64,000 nucleotides of DNA from Aspidiotus rigidus (Eukaryota > Arthropoda > Insecta > Hemiptera > Diaspididae), in the NCBI GenBank assembly GCA_035079385.1, contig JAVHKY010000010.1:620001-684000 (forward strand), read 5' to 3'. The first letter of the stretch is position 1. Each line of letters begins with the position of its first letter. A program made the position numbers and the translations under genes. Shown piece after piece: positions 1 to 11,700 of the stretch. Below the pieces are notes generated by a model. It had not been told where the DNA came from, did no database searches, and saw nothing but the letters and a program-made list of their open reading frames with translations.

Positions 1-1559
1 TATTAAAGAGATCCTTTTTCGGAAAATTCATACGATTATGATGTAACGAGACGCAGTTTGCGATTTTTTTTTTTTCGTTCTGTTTTTTTCTGCAATGAGA
101 TGACAACGAGAACGGAGACGAATATCGCTTGCACCCGCTGTAATATGCGCATGTTGTTTGTGTATGCGACGACATGCATTAGGAAACTTACTAAGAAACT
201 GTTCGAATAAATTATGGCATAAAATTACAGCGGTGTATCCGTCTCCTCGTATGATGGAGAAACAAGAAAAATATTAAGTGTTGAAAAAAACGCGTAACAT
301 TATGCGGAACTCCGGCTCCCTTTGAGAAAAAATTACGCTGCGAATTAGATGTGTGCAGACTGGCCAGATAGTCGGCTAGTGAAACACTTCTTTCAATAGC
401 TCTTTTTTTTTTTTTATTCTTCATCACAGGAATAAGTGCAACCGGTGATGATGTCTGGGCACTTGTTGAATCTGAACGTTCAGGTTTTTGTTCTGATAAT
501 GGTGGAGCGTTATGAATAGCAGATTAAGGACCTGTCAAACGCTCGAAGAGCACTAGGGCACGTGGACCATTATTTTTGCAACCTGAAAGACATCGAGTTC
601 ACCTCTCAAATATCCCCTATTGAACTGTAGAAAGGTCTGACTAGAAAAAATTTTGGAAAATTTTAGGTTATCCTCAGGCAATCACGTTTACTGGGGACTG
701 AAATATATTGGATCCTTGCTCGTACAATTGCGAGCGCGTGGAAGGATGACGACCCTTTATGAAGATCAACATTGTATGAAAGGGGGAGGGTGTCCCTTAA
801 TAACGAGAGGTATTTAGGATGGAAGGGGGGGGTGCAGAATCTGATGGGAAAAGTTTAAGGATTTCGGCAAGTATCACGAAATTTATTTCCGGCAAAAATA
901 TAATCCAAAATATAGAAAAATTAGGTTAGCTCCCATTACTCAATGGCAACAATGATCGAGTGTCTAAGTTAGAAGGTCGGAGACACCCAATAATGGTTGC
1001 CAAACGCAAACAGGAAATTGTTTTGAAATCACTCTTTTTTTTAGTCAGACTTCGTGGTGCTAGGATCGCACTTCAATAGGAAATAACTTCACGCACTTAC
1101 ATGCTGATTTTACACAACCCAGTATCCCGGCTTTTCTTATCAATTTCATTGAAAACTATCGTAGCGATCCTAGCGGTCGGTCGACCCGAATTTGAACACT
1201 GACACCCTCTTTCTTACCACCAAGTTGGCGGCGATTTAGAACTACTGCTGTCGAGAAATTTCTGTACTGACAAACAACGACCAGAAGAGGAAAGAAATCG
1301 AGATAGTAAAGCAGATCGCAACAGCTGTCAGTTACTCCAAGAGGCGTGGTTGAGGAAGTCCGATTTAAAGAATGGGAATCTATGACAACACAATGAGAAA
1401 ATAGTCTGGATCACTACCATACAGAAAGTACACGAACAAGGTGATAAAGGCATTCGATAGTTACGATGTAAATCCATAACAACCCACCCATGGTGAAGAG
1501 AATAAGCAACGACTAGACGGAAGAGAAGGGCTAGAGGAACTTGAGGACAGTGCGAAAGC
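1..1559. other. Left-edge stretch without a recognisable gene
   Basis: No open frame here resembles a known protein and no splice-consistent exon was found. It contains T-rich runs near 66-90 and 400-415 and a G-rich patch near 780-835. Composition is mixed. It may be intergenic, or an upstream intron of the MRTF gene if that gene's 5' exon lies further left. Confidence 0.4.
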
Positions 1560-3130
1560 ATCTACACTGGTCAGACTTGGCGCGCATTAACACACGGATT
1601 GTTCATTTACCCAGCTCACTCTGAGCAATTCTTGCTTTCCATTCCTCAGGCAAGGAGCGCCTGGCCTCCTGCTTGATCCATAAAGCCTGTTGATCGGTCG
1701 TTGTCTTCGTTTTTGCTTTGAACACCACCGCTCTCTCTTCAGCAATTCGTTCGAGTAATACGCAAAGAGCCTCCATCGGGACAGTACGGTGGATCTTTTC
1801 CAGCTCTCTCTTTCTGTAGAGTCTTTATGAAGTTGGCCCATACTGGGGCACCATATAAGAGGATTCTTGGTTCTCTCAGCGCTCCTACGTTCCTCATCAG
1901 GTAGCTTAGGTATGGATCTGCCATCAGGAAACGGTGCCTGAAGCTCAACATTGAGTCAAACCAGATGCATAGGTACTTCAAATGGCAGAGACGAAGCATT
2001 TTCTTGTAAGCCTCCTCTGGACCATGAGGTCAATGTCTAACCTAACCCGGTTCACTCTGACCAGGTGCTTAATTCTCACCACTGACTCAAGGGAATATGA
2101 GTCAGCCAATGGATTAAGCTATTGAAAGTCGCAATCTTGTTTGTACAACAATAAAAATAAAATTCAAGAACGTATTGATTCTTTCGACGGGTCTCGAATA
2201 GTATGGCCTTTGTCTTACTTACTGCGAGATTTAGTCTGACCGACTCGATCCGACGCGTCACTGCCTCTAGGGCCCGGTACCTTGCTATCCGCTGCTATAG
2301 TTGTTTCGGCAGTGCAAACCACCATTGTGTCATCCGCATAGCAAACAAGGTCAACACCCGGTGATAGCTTCACTTTGAAAGTCCCCTTAAATGCGATGCA
2401 AGAGTGGCCCTAGGATCGACCCCTGCGGCACCCAACAAATAACTGGGCGCTTTGCTTGGATTTGTCAACAGCAAAGATAGCTGCTGATCATCATCAGCAG
2501 ATAGGCGGGCACTTCCGCGTCCATGGAAGCTTTCAATATCCATTGAGTTGAACGCATTTCTTATGTCAAGACTGACCGCGTAGCTTTTGCTGACTCGGCT
2601 ATCCTCCTCAGCCTGATTTCAGTATCTGATGTACAGAGTCCAGTTTGAAAACTAAGCTGACTATTTGAGATTATATCTCTTTCCTCGAGATAACTTTCAA
2701 ATCGATCGGCTATCATTCTATCTAAGAGTTTGCCTACGTTGTCTAGCAGACAAAGTATTTGATAAGAGGACGGTAGGCCAGGTGGTTGATCCTACTTATC
2801 GATCGACGCCAGCCTGGCTTTCTTCCACTGCGCAGGGAACAGTCTTCCAGTAACTGCCGCATCGAAGTTATCAACAAGCAGTGCCGGGTCAACTGAGTGT
2901 ATTACGTTTCAGACTGGATTTGGAATCTTGTCCGGACCTGGAGCCTTCCAATACTTACCCCGTAGTCTATTGGCTGCTGCACTCACCTCCTCAGTATCTT
3001 GGAGGGATATGATTGATAGCGTTACCATTAGTAGTGGCTGCTGTGTGAACATGCCGTCAAGGATTTGTTGCACTAGATCCGGCACCATACGGCTCATTGC
3101 TGAGAGGCCTTTCAGCTTCTTCAGCAATAT
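1560..3130 (-). pseudogene. Decayed non-LTR retrotransposon reverse transcriptase (R1/Jockey-like), copy 1
   Basis: Read on the minus strand, pieces of a LINE-type ORF2 appear in the right order. There is a KAPGPDKIPN-like fingers motif near 2,950, an FPAQWK block near 2,840, LLDNVGKLLDRMIADR near 2,710-2,750, an SLDIRNAFNS palm motif near 2,550, and the catalytic YADD box near 2,330 within SPGVDLVCYADDTMVV. Then come a 'LKYLCIWFDSMLSFRHRF' thumb motif near 1,950 and the 'LYGAPVW' motif near 1,840. Further C-terminal sequence runs to about 1,560. The frame changes near 2,585 and several stops interrupt it, so no full-length protein is possible. No poly(A) tail or target duplication was identified. 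It lies antisense to the MRTF gene. The motif order is seen; the clade assignment is inference from general family knowledge. Confidence 0.85.
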
Positions 3131-5431
3131 ATTGTAGGATTTGCCAAACTAGTCCTCCTCCAAAGTGTAGTACTACATACAAGAGTTAATAAAAAACTAT
3201 TCGTGCCTATCACAAAAAACGCTCCGAACTCCGTTGCGATGATTTTGAAATTTCCACACTTCTCCTCCTCCCGCGTCCGTTTATCGTACGATTTCTAGAA
3301 ATTTCTTTTGAGAGGCTTCGTTTCTCGGTGACTTGACTCATTTTCTTTTAATATTCAGTACTGGGTCACCTCGCGGATCAGAGGCTTGGTAATCCCTCTC
3401 AATTTCTTCATTCATTATCTGACGTATCGAGTTATTTTTATTCCCGTCATTTCGCGCGCTGCCTTGCCTACGTTTGCAGCACGATAATGACTTTCCTACG
3501 TGATTACCTGTAGCAAACAGAGGATTTATCGTAGAGATTGTGAAAATTTCTTCTCGTCTACGTCAGATTAGGTTTTACCATCGTGAGTTGGCGTGTGTGT
3601 ATGAAATTTTTTCTGCGAAACTGATCGACCCTCGATCGCAATATTCTCACGTTTGACAATACATTGTATAGGAGAGTATTTTACTCGATCTAATTTACCG
3701 TATAATGTACCTATCTATCTGGTATATTCTATTCTATTCTATTTTTTTTTTTTTTTTCTGTGTCAAGAGCAACGACGACGATTTTGAAGGACAAATTATA
3801 TGGCGAAAAACGAGTTATTATAGAATCGAAAAAAAATTATTTGTGTAATGTTCGATTTCCGCTCGCTGGTGGTGGTGTCAATTATTATTTTTTAACGTTC
3901 TTTTTTTCTTGTCTTCTCGTCTTTGGCCAATCGGTGATCGAAGACTTATTATATATTCGGAGACCCACGCCTAGACGCCATCGCATAGAGCGAGTGAGAT
4001 GAGGCTACCTACGTGTGTTAGATAGTATGTAGTGTAATACGTACATACAACAACAACGGTGCCCAGTATCACATGTACGCCGACAATATTATACGTGTTA
4101 GGGCGTTCTCTATCTGTGTAGTTGGTCGGTTGTGAACGACGCTTGCCACCACTTGATAAACTTAGCTAGTTTGACGCGGTAGCGTAATAATTATTCGCGA
4201 TATTAAGTGACGACAGCGCGTATTACACCCGTATCGATGACAGACATCGAGAGGAGAATGATAGCAATTGGTTTTTAACTTATCGAGATAAATTTCACAT
4301 TTACTTATCGGCTTTGCGATGAGTTGCTAATTTTACAAACGCCGCCGTCAGTTAACCTCCTACGTAACTCACCTACAACGAGACGAAGGGTCTGTGTAAA
4401 GGTCGCGAAAAGATGAAAATTCTTGCTCTTCAGCGGAAAGGTACCGTACGAGTCAGTAACTGCGTGTGCCGTTTCCCGGGAATTCGTACTCGTCCTGTGC
4501 CCACGCTTTTGCCCACGTAGAATATTATAAGAGCGAGCGCGTCGTCTCCAGGTATTTTGCGATTATTTGCGAATGCTTTCTCGGATACGATAACGAAGTG
4601 GAAGATAGATTCATGTGTGATTTCGGAACCGATGCATATGAAACGTCTTCTTGTTTAGAATAATAGATTGAATTTCTCGCCGCGTCGGAAGGTCTTCCAC
4701 TTCCACCATTAATTAGTCGCTATCGTGTTGCCTCGTACTCTAATAGCGAAATCTATTTTCTGCGATTACGTCGTCCTAAAAATCATCACTCGCCCTCGCT
4801 CGTTGTAGGCTATTGATGGAAACTTTTCGATCATATCTATCATACATATGCGCCACTAATAGAGGATATATGAATAAGATTAGCTCGAATTTATCCGTTA
4901 GACGGTAGGTCTAGACTGTGACATGATGTATTACTACTAAACATTTCGATATACTTTATCTCTCGTCCTGTTCAGTTCTCCAGAGGAAAAAGTATTTTTA
5001 AACCACGAAATGTAGGCTCGTAGACCAACCTACGGCCGGGAAATTCATATACCGTTTAAAAAGCCTACCTAGCTATTGTATCGACCCACCTTTCGAATGT
5101 CTTCGTCTTGGCGGATATATCACAGAGGGAAGATATCGCGGCGATTTGTCGCCTGTCTCGACGGAACCAGTTGTTGACTGTACGTACATATGTTCGTAGT
5201 TTAAATATCGGATTTGTACCATTTGCCGGGACGCAAATGTGAGTGTGTTTGCATTCTGATTGCGTTCGATTATCTACTCTATCGGAGAGTGTGGTGCGCT
5301 ATTATTAAAACGATGATGACTGATGAGGTACGGATGCGCGTGTCGCAAACGTGGGTCGAAACCGTATATGTTGCGTTCATACGTATTGTTCTTAGATACT
5401 CACGAATTTTCTCCTCTTTCTCTGTTCACAG
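3131..5431. other. CpG-rich stretch upstream of first recognised MRTF exon; likely holds or flanks its 5' end
   Basis: This block has many CpG and TACG/CGTA words and none of the repeat families seen elsewhere. It holds an (ATTCT)n tract running into poly-T at 3,726-3,757. It precedes the first recognisable MRTF exon, so it may contain the promoter or an upstream non-coding exon, but no convincing core promoter or phase-matching coding exon was found. One alternative start is the in-frame ATG at 5,323, open straight into the exon at 5,432; that reading would need no splice at 5,431. Confidence 0.4.
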
Positions 5432-5704
5432 AAGGTTCTCACGGTGATTCGGTATACTGGAATATCCAGCTGGACCAGGACTTACTTAATACGATTATAT
5501 CAATTTATCCAGAGTGGTTTAAAGGATTGAAACCGAATATTGATAATATTAATATGGCCCAAGGAGGCGGTTCCTCGACGACGACCGCATCAAACGCGAC
5601 TGTTGGCGGTGGGTCGTCGCAAACCATACTGTATCCGCGTTCGCCGCCCAAAGCTGAAGTGGACGAGTCTCCGTTGCAGAAATCTATGGACCGTAACAAA
5701 GAAG
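5432..5704 (+). CDS. Mrtf: MRTF exon: N-terminal low-complexity region
   Basis: The acceptor follows tctttctctgttcacag and the donor is GAAG|GTAAGT. It encodes 90 complete codons starting GSHGDSVYWN, with a Gly/Ser/Thr-rich middle, ending SMDRNKE. It enters and leaves in phase 1. No conserved domain precedes the RPEL exons in it. Assignment rests on frame continuity into the RPEL1 exon (split Ala codon) 28 kb downstream, so it is less certain than the later exons. Confidence 0.75.
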
Positions 5705-8700
5705 GTAAGTGAAAATTGGAAAATGATATTCCTTTCATTCGAACGAGGAAAGATTTTCGCAATACTGATTAGTCAGTCGTACATATCTTCAAGGAAATGG
5801 CTGCTCGTTAGTCAAACCGATAGGGTGAAGGGAAGATTTTGGGTAGGGAATTCGAGTTCGTAAGTCAACTCTCTTTCCTCTTTTTTATCCCAGACAATTC
5901 TGCTTTGAATAGCCTATCTTTTGTATCACCCGTGAGGCGCAAAGAATTTTTGCAAATTTTTAGATTTTTCAAACTATAAAACAAAAATATGACACTGAAA
6001 ATAATAACCTCTTTTTTGGTATGCATAATATTTGGTCAGCCAGCTTTCAGTCTCTGCTCTGTAGAAAAGATTTTTACGCAACTCGCAATGTTTCCGAGTC
6101 TCATCTCTATGAGGATTTACGTAAAAAATTATGGATTGAGGTCAAAACACACTTGCGGTGCCCCTCTACACACTCGTCAACCCAACATCTGAATTCATAA
6201 GACTGACCCTTTATCGATAGTTGAAAAACCGAAAAATTGATCATTTTGCGGCGGATTTCGTTTTATGAACCGAGCTCCCTTTCGTGATCACTAACCTCCC
6301 GTGGATCAGAGACCCTGTACTTTTCAATCAATACCGTTATTCTTGTTAAAGATACATGATCAGAAAATAAGACTCCCGGAGTGCGTGACTTCCCGGAGGA
6401 GGAGGTTATTAGGGGACTCGGGAGAATTTTCTGATTATCTTACCACAGTAAAACCTTATCGGACAAATTTCCGACGCCATTTCACCAACAACCTATTCCA
6501 ATACATCTTTTTTGTCTAGTATTCTTCTGCGATTCCTTGGATTCTTTCCGGTGCAAAACCCCTCTTACCTCGAGGTAAAGCTTGAACTTTTCACTCAATG
6601 CTCAGCTGAGGTTTCGGTGTCTGTTTGTTTAAGCTCGAGTTCTCGCAATGCCGTTAACAGGTCAGGGTGGTTGCGCCCGATGACAATTTGAAATCTGTTA
6701 TGCCACCCCTCTGATATATTGTTCGTTCGATGGACTCTGTTCAAGGCGGTCTGGTGGCGATTCCAGAATGCTGGAGTGTATCGGGGGGCAGTAGCAGCTC
6801 GTCTCCCTCTACGGGAGAGGGGGGTACCATTGACATAAGTTTTGTTGAAGTATTGCAACGTTGGTTTGAAGTTCGCTTCCTGCATATGTGCTTCTAGGAG
6901 TTGAAATGTGGGGCGCACTTCGCGAATTCCTCTTATGACGATGGAGGACGGTTTCTACTATAGCACAAATGGAACGAATACATTGCATTGTGGACATTAT
7001 TATGTAAGCGCATACTTCTCTTCTCGATGAGAGCAGGTTCTTCCACCAATCACAGCAGCAACTGTAAGTTTGAAGTAACTTCTAGGTGTGCTCAGCGAAG
7101 GGAGAAGAGTGTCTGGACCAAAGGATTAACTCCCTGCTCCCCTTCCACTCTTATACCACTGTGAGTTGTTGATACTCTATATCCGTGACTCTCTCGCAGA
7201 AAAATTAGACGTAGCAGTCGCACTAGCTCACATTACTTGTACATGTCTGTAATACTTTTGGACTCTCAAATTCTGTTCAAATTATGCACAAGTTGATTGG
7301 CTTTCTGCAATTTTTTATTTCTCAGAAACCGATCGCAAACAAGGTCTAAGAGAGCCACAGGTTAGTTAGGCTTTAACTAGATACATTACTTTACACCCCT
7401 ACATTCATGTCACGTTACCACTCGCAGCCGAAGTGCGCAGTCGAAGCTCACAAATACCTGTTCAATACACCTAATGAGTTGCCTTTCATTTACCATGTAT
7501 ATTCTTGTTTTCATTTACATCGAAGAAAGAAAAAGAGAAGGTACAAACGGCGAACTTTATCGCTAGTGAGTTACAACTTTTCATTCTCAAGGTCTTGACG
7601 TGGGTCTATGTATTAGCCTCAGCGCTATGAATCATTTCAGTCAGCGTATACAGCCAGCTGAAAGCTAAAAGCCAGAAGCCGAATGTAGCTAAATTTTTAC
7701 TGATAGGAGAGAAGCTGAACACCAGCTTTAGTTAACCATTGTGAGTTAAAAGTTAAAATGAGCCAAATTTTTTTCAACTTTTTTTTTTTTTAAATTATTA
7801 AGTTTTCTTGACTCGAGCGAAATAGGAAAAAGCAATTCTTGAGTTTTTAAAATTCAAATTTCAAGTTCAACTGCTCTAGTCTTTAGGCAAAATTGCCTTT
7901 GCCAAAGAATTAATTACAGACCCCTAAAAAGACAAGATGACTGACTCGCCATTTTCGCTATGCAAAATTTCAGCGAAAATGTCGAGATAATTTATCCCAC
8001 CAAATATCGCGGAGTAGCACTCGATGTATTCTTATGAAGAAAAAGTTAGGCGCGCCTCAAAGGAAATTTTATATGGAATAAATTTATCTCTCTAGTGTTT
8101 TGAAAAACTGAATTTAAATAAGTTTGAGTGTCAACCCTTCATAAGAGCCTGTGTTTAAGTGCTGAAGATTGACCGCAGCGATTTTGTACGTGCGGCAGAA
8201 CCAACGAACTAATGGAGTTAGCGATCCTGTGTTTTTAGGAGTCTGTAGAATTAACGAAGACATGAAAGATTGGTTACGGGTCAATTCAGCTGTTGAGCCG
8301 TTCGGCATAAAAGCCTGCAATGTAGTCATGAATGGAGATAAATACGAACTGAAGAATGGGTGTTTTCCATAAGTATGACAAAGCCCCAATTTTCCTGATC
8401 GTTTCATCTGAATTCACATTTGTGACCGATGAGAAAAGAATGCTCATTGCCCACTGACAGGAACACCATTTCTCTCTGATTAGATGTCCAATCAGTGAGA
8501 AATGGTATTCCTGCGCCAATGAGCGATGAGCATCCTTTTCTCATCGCAGGTCACATTTCTTCATAATATTGATCAGCTGAATTGAGTCAAAAGCCTGCTA
8601 AATTCTTCCAAAATCCAAAAGTCCAAAGCCAAAAGCCAAATTTTCCAAGGTTATAAGTGTAAATCGAACGCTAAGCTGAAATCTTCGACTGCAATACTCT

Positions 8701-11700
8701 GATTTGAGTTGTCAAAATTTTGTTGTCACCTTCATATTATCTCGCGCTGAAGACAAGGTTTGACATATTATCTCCTCACGAATATTGCTGAAGAGAATTC
8801 ACGCACGGTTGGTAGTATAAACAAATCGCCGTGTTTCGCAGCCGCAGACAGTTGCTAATTTGAGTACATCATCCTGATCTATCGCTACCACGCATCAAAG
8901 GTGATACGGGTACGGTTGCACGGAATGCAATCGTTATTCTCATGAAAATTATTATAATTTTATGCAAGGTCGAACCGAAGTGAAGAAAAATCGACGAAAA
9001 GATGCGGTGCTATTGTTATTTTCTTACTTTTTGTTCTGATGTATGGCAAAAATGTATTTGTACTTTGTATGTATCGTAGGTAAATAATTTCTTGTACGTC
9101 CGACCTGCTGTGTACGTATCGCACTTTAAAATTGTCGCTATTAAATTTAAAGTACCGACGTTCTATTACATCGCCTTGCATGCTTCAGTATCAGCATCAT
9201 CATCAGTCAAACACTTCGCGAGATAGAAAATCTATTATGGACGTCGGTTGTATCGGTTGTGAAGAGACAAGAAGGGAACGATGTTCGTGACCCCGGGAGA
9301 GTGTCTTTTGTTCGTGCAGACAAATGATAATTTAATAGTTATACAGACGCTATCAATGCAATACTAATTACTGACTACCATTAATCCGAGTTGTTCACAA
9401 ACCTTAGATGCACCAACTCGTCTGCCCTGTAGGACTTCTTGGCGACCACACCGTATCAGCATCTCAGCGGCTCTCAGCTATCGTACATTCGCTTGTCAGA
9501 TTACTCGTACTCTTTCATAGGTTCCGATTTGCAGCACAAGTTGTACTGTGAAAAATTCGTCTGTCTCTGTAAAACTTTGCTATACTTGCACCAATTTATG
9601 CACTGTTTCTACTTCCATGTTTAAGTGTGTTCCGCTGTGCTGAATACTCCCTCTAATTATCTCGTGTGATCGTAAAATAAATCGTCGGAGACGATCCTGA
9701 TGATGGTGGTAACGCATTTCATTCAACTCGGTCATTTTTTTCCCTTCCCATGTTCCTTGTTTCTCGGAGCGTGTATGTTTTACTAAATAAAACGTTAATT
9801 AATATACGTGTATTATATACTACATTCATTTGTTCAACAAAAACATCGCAGGTTTAGGAATAATGATTGTATATGTGGTAATAATTTGACTAATATCAGC
9901 GAAAATAAATTAGATAAACGAAATGACACGCTCCCTGGATTATCAACGAGGACGATGTACTTGTGTGCGTTTTTGCGTATCGTATTTTATGCAAAACATT
10001 TTATAGGGAAAACGAATGCGAGAAAAGGATGACACATAGACAGACACTGCAGTAGGAAAGAATGACTATTAAACGCTTTCAATTTCGACTAGATAGCTGC
10101 TGTATGATGGCGTGAACGAACTCTCCCTTTATCTATTCACGCAAGCACACATAAATTCGCAAAAATAGATCGAAAATATCTGCATATTTGTTGGTCGTTT
10201 CGTAAAGATGATGTAATCGCGTACTTTAGTGTGAACAGTTCACGAATGACACGAATAATATCTTTATCTTACGTCCCGATGTAAAGAAGCGTCGCTGCTT
10301 ACAACAACTCATCTATGCAAATTTCTGCGTTTTTTTTTCTTTTTTTTTTATGAATTCTTCTTGGGAAGCCTTTTGGTTGAGATTTCCCCCTCTTTGATGA
10401 GCATTTATCTGTCAATTCGCGTTCAGTTGATCGAGGAAAAGTAGTCAGGAGGAGAAATGTGGAATTTCTCGTGAATAATTTATGGGAGACGTTTTCTAAA
10501 GTAGGACGGAAACGTTGTTTCTGTCTGAACGCGTTTCATGAATCACTCTCGTTTTCATCTCCATTGATCATTCCGTGCTCTTCGGTTTTTTAAGACCTAA
10601 TTCAAAATCTAAATCTTGACGACAGGCTTGGAAAATTGAACGGAAGTGTTTGAGCCCTATAAAATCATAAATAATGGCATTCCCAGTGAGAGAGGAGTCG
10701 AAGGGATGAAAAGGAAACTTCTTCGGGATTCAAAACAAAAATTAAACGATCGGGAGAGTTGAGGCTTTCTTTCTCTTGTGAAGGATACCAAATCTCCAAT
10801 TTGTTTTTACTTTTATTGAATGATTGCAGGTAGACTATTGCAGACAACTAAAGGCCAAAAGCCGAATCCAACTGAATTTTTACATATAATCAGAGTATTA
10901 TAGCCGAAAATTTCAACTTGAACTTACGACCTTGAAAAACTTGGCTTCGGTTTCTATAAAAATTCAGTTGGCTTTTGGCTTTATTTTGGTTGGCTTGATT
11001 CAGTTGATTTTTGGCCTAATTCATCTTCTTTTCGGCCAACAATCAGGAGAATTGGGGCTTTGAGATGCATGCGGAAGATACCTTTTCTCTAGTTTGTGTT
11101 CATCTTCTTTGGATGAATGCACTGCAAGCTTCTCTGAACAGCCAAACCGAACAGGAACCAATCTTTCTTTTCTTTGTTAATTCTCCGGCCTAGAGAGTGG
11201 AGCAATCGAACTTGAAATTCGAACATTCAAGCAGTGCATTTTCCTATTTTGCAAGGATCAGGAAAGCTAGGAGAAAACTGAAAAAATTTGGCTTATTTCG
11301 GCTGTCGGATTGGGAAGGTTTAAATAGTTTCACTAAAATTTGGCCTTTGGCTTTCGGCTTTCAGCTGGCTGCAGTATTCAGCTGATAAGGGAAAACCATC
11401 GTAACCCAAAAGCTAAAATAAACCAAATTCAACTTTTTTTTAGTTTTCTTGATTCTTGCAAAATAGGGCAGTGGCTGTTTTTACGAATCGCATACTTATC
11501 CTCCTTGTAAGGCAAATTGGAGGAAAAATAACATTGGCTCGTATGGGCGAAACACGCTGATCGTTGATTTGCGAGTGGTATTCGATTGTTAATAATAAAA
11601 GTAAGTAAACATATCGAAAGCGTAAACGGTTGTCCGTTTTTTGAGCACAGTTTCGTTAAAATTGATCAACTTCAAAGGGAATTATAATCGTTTGAAAGTA

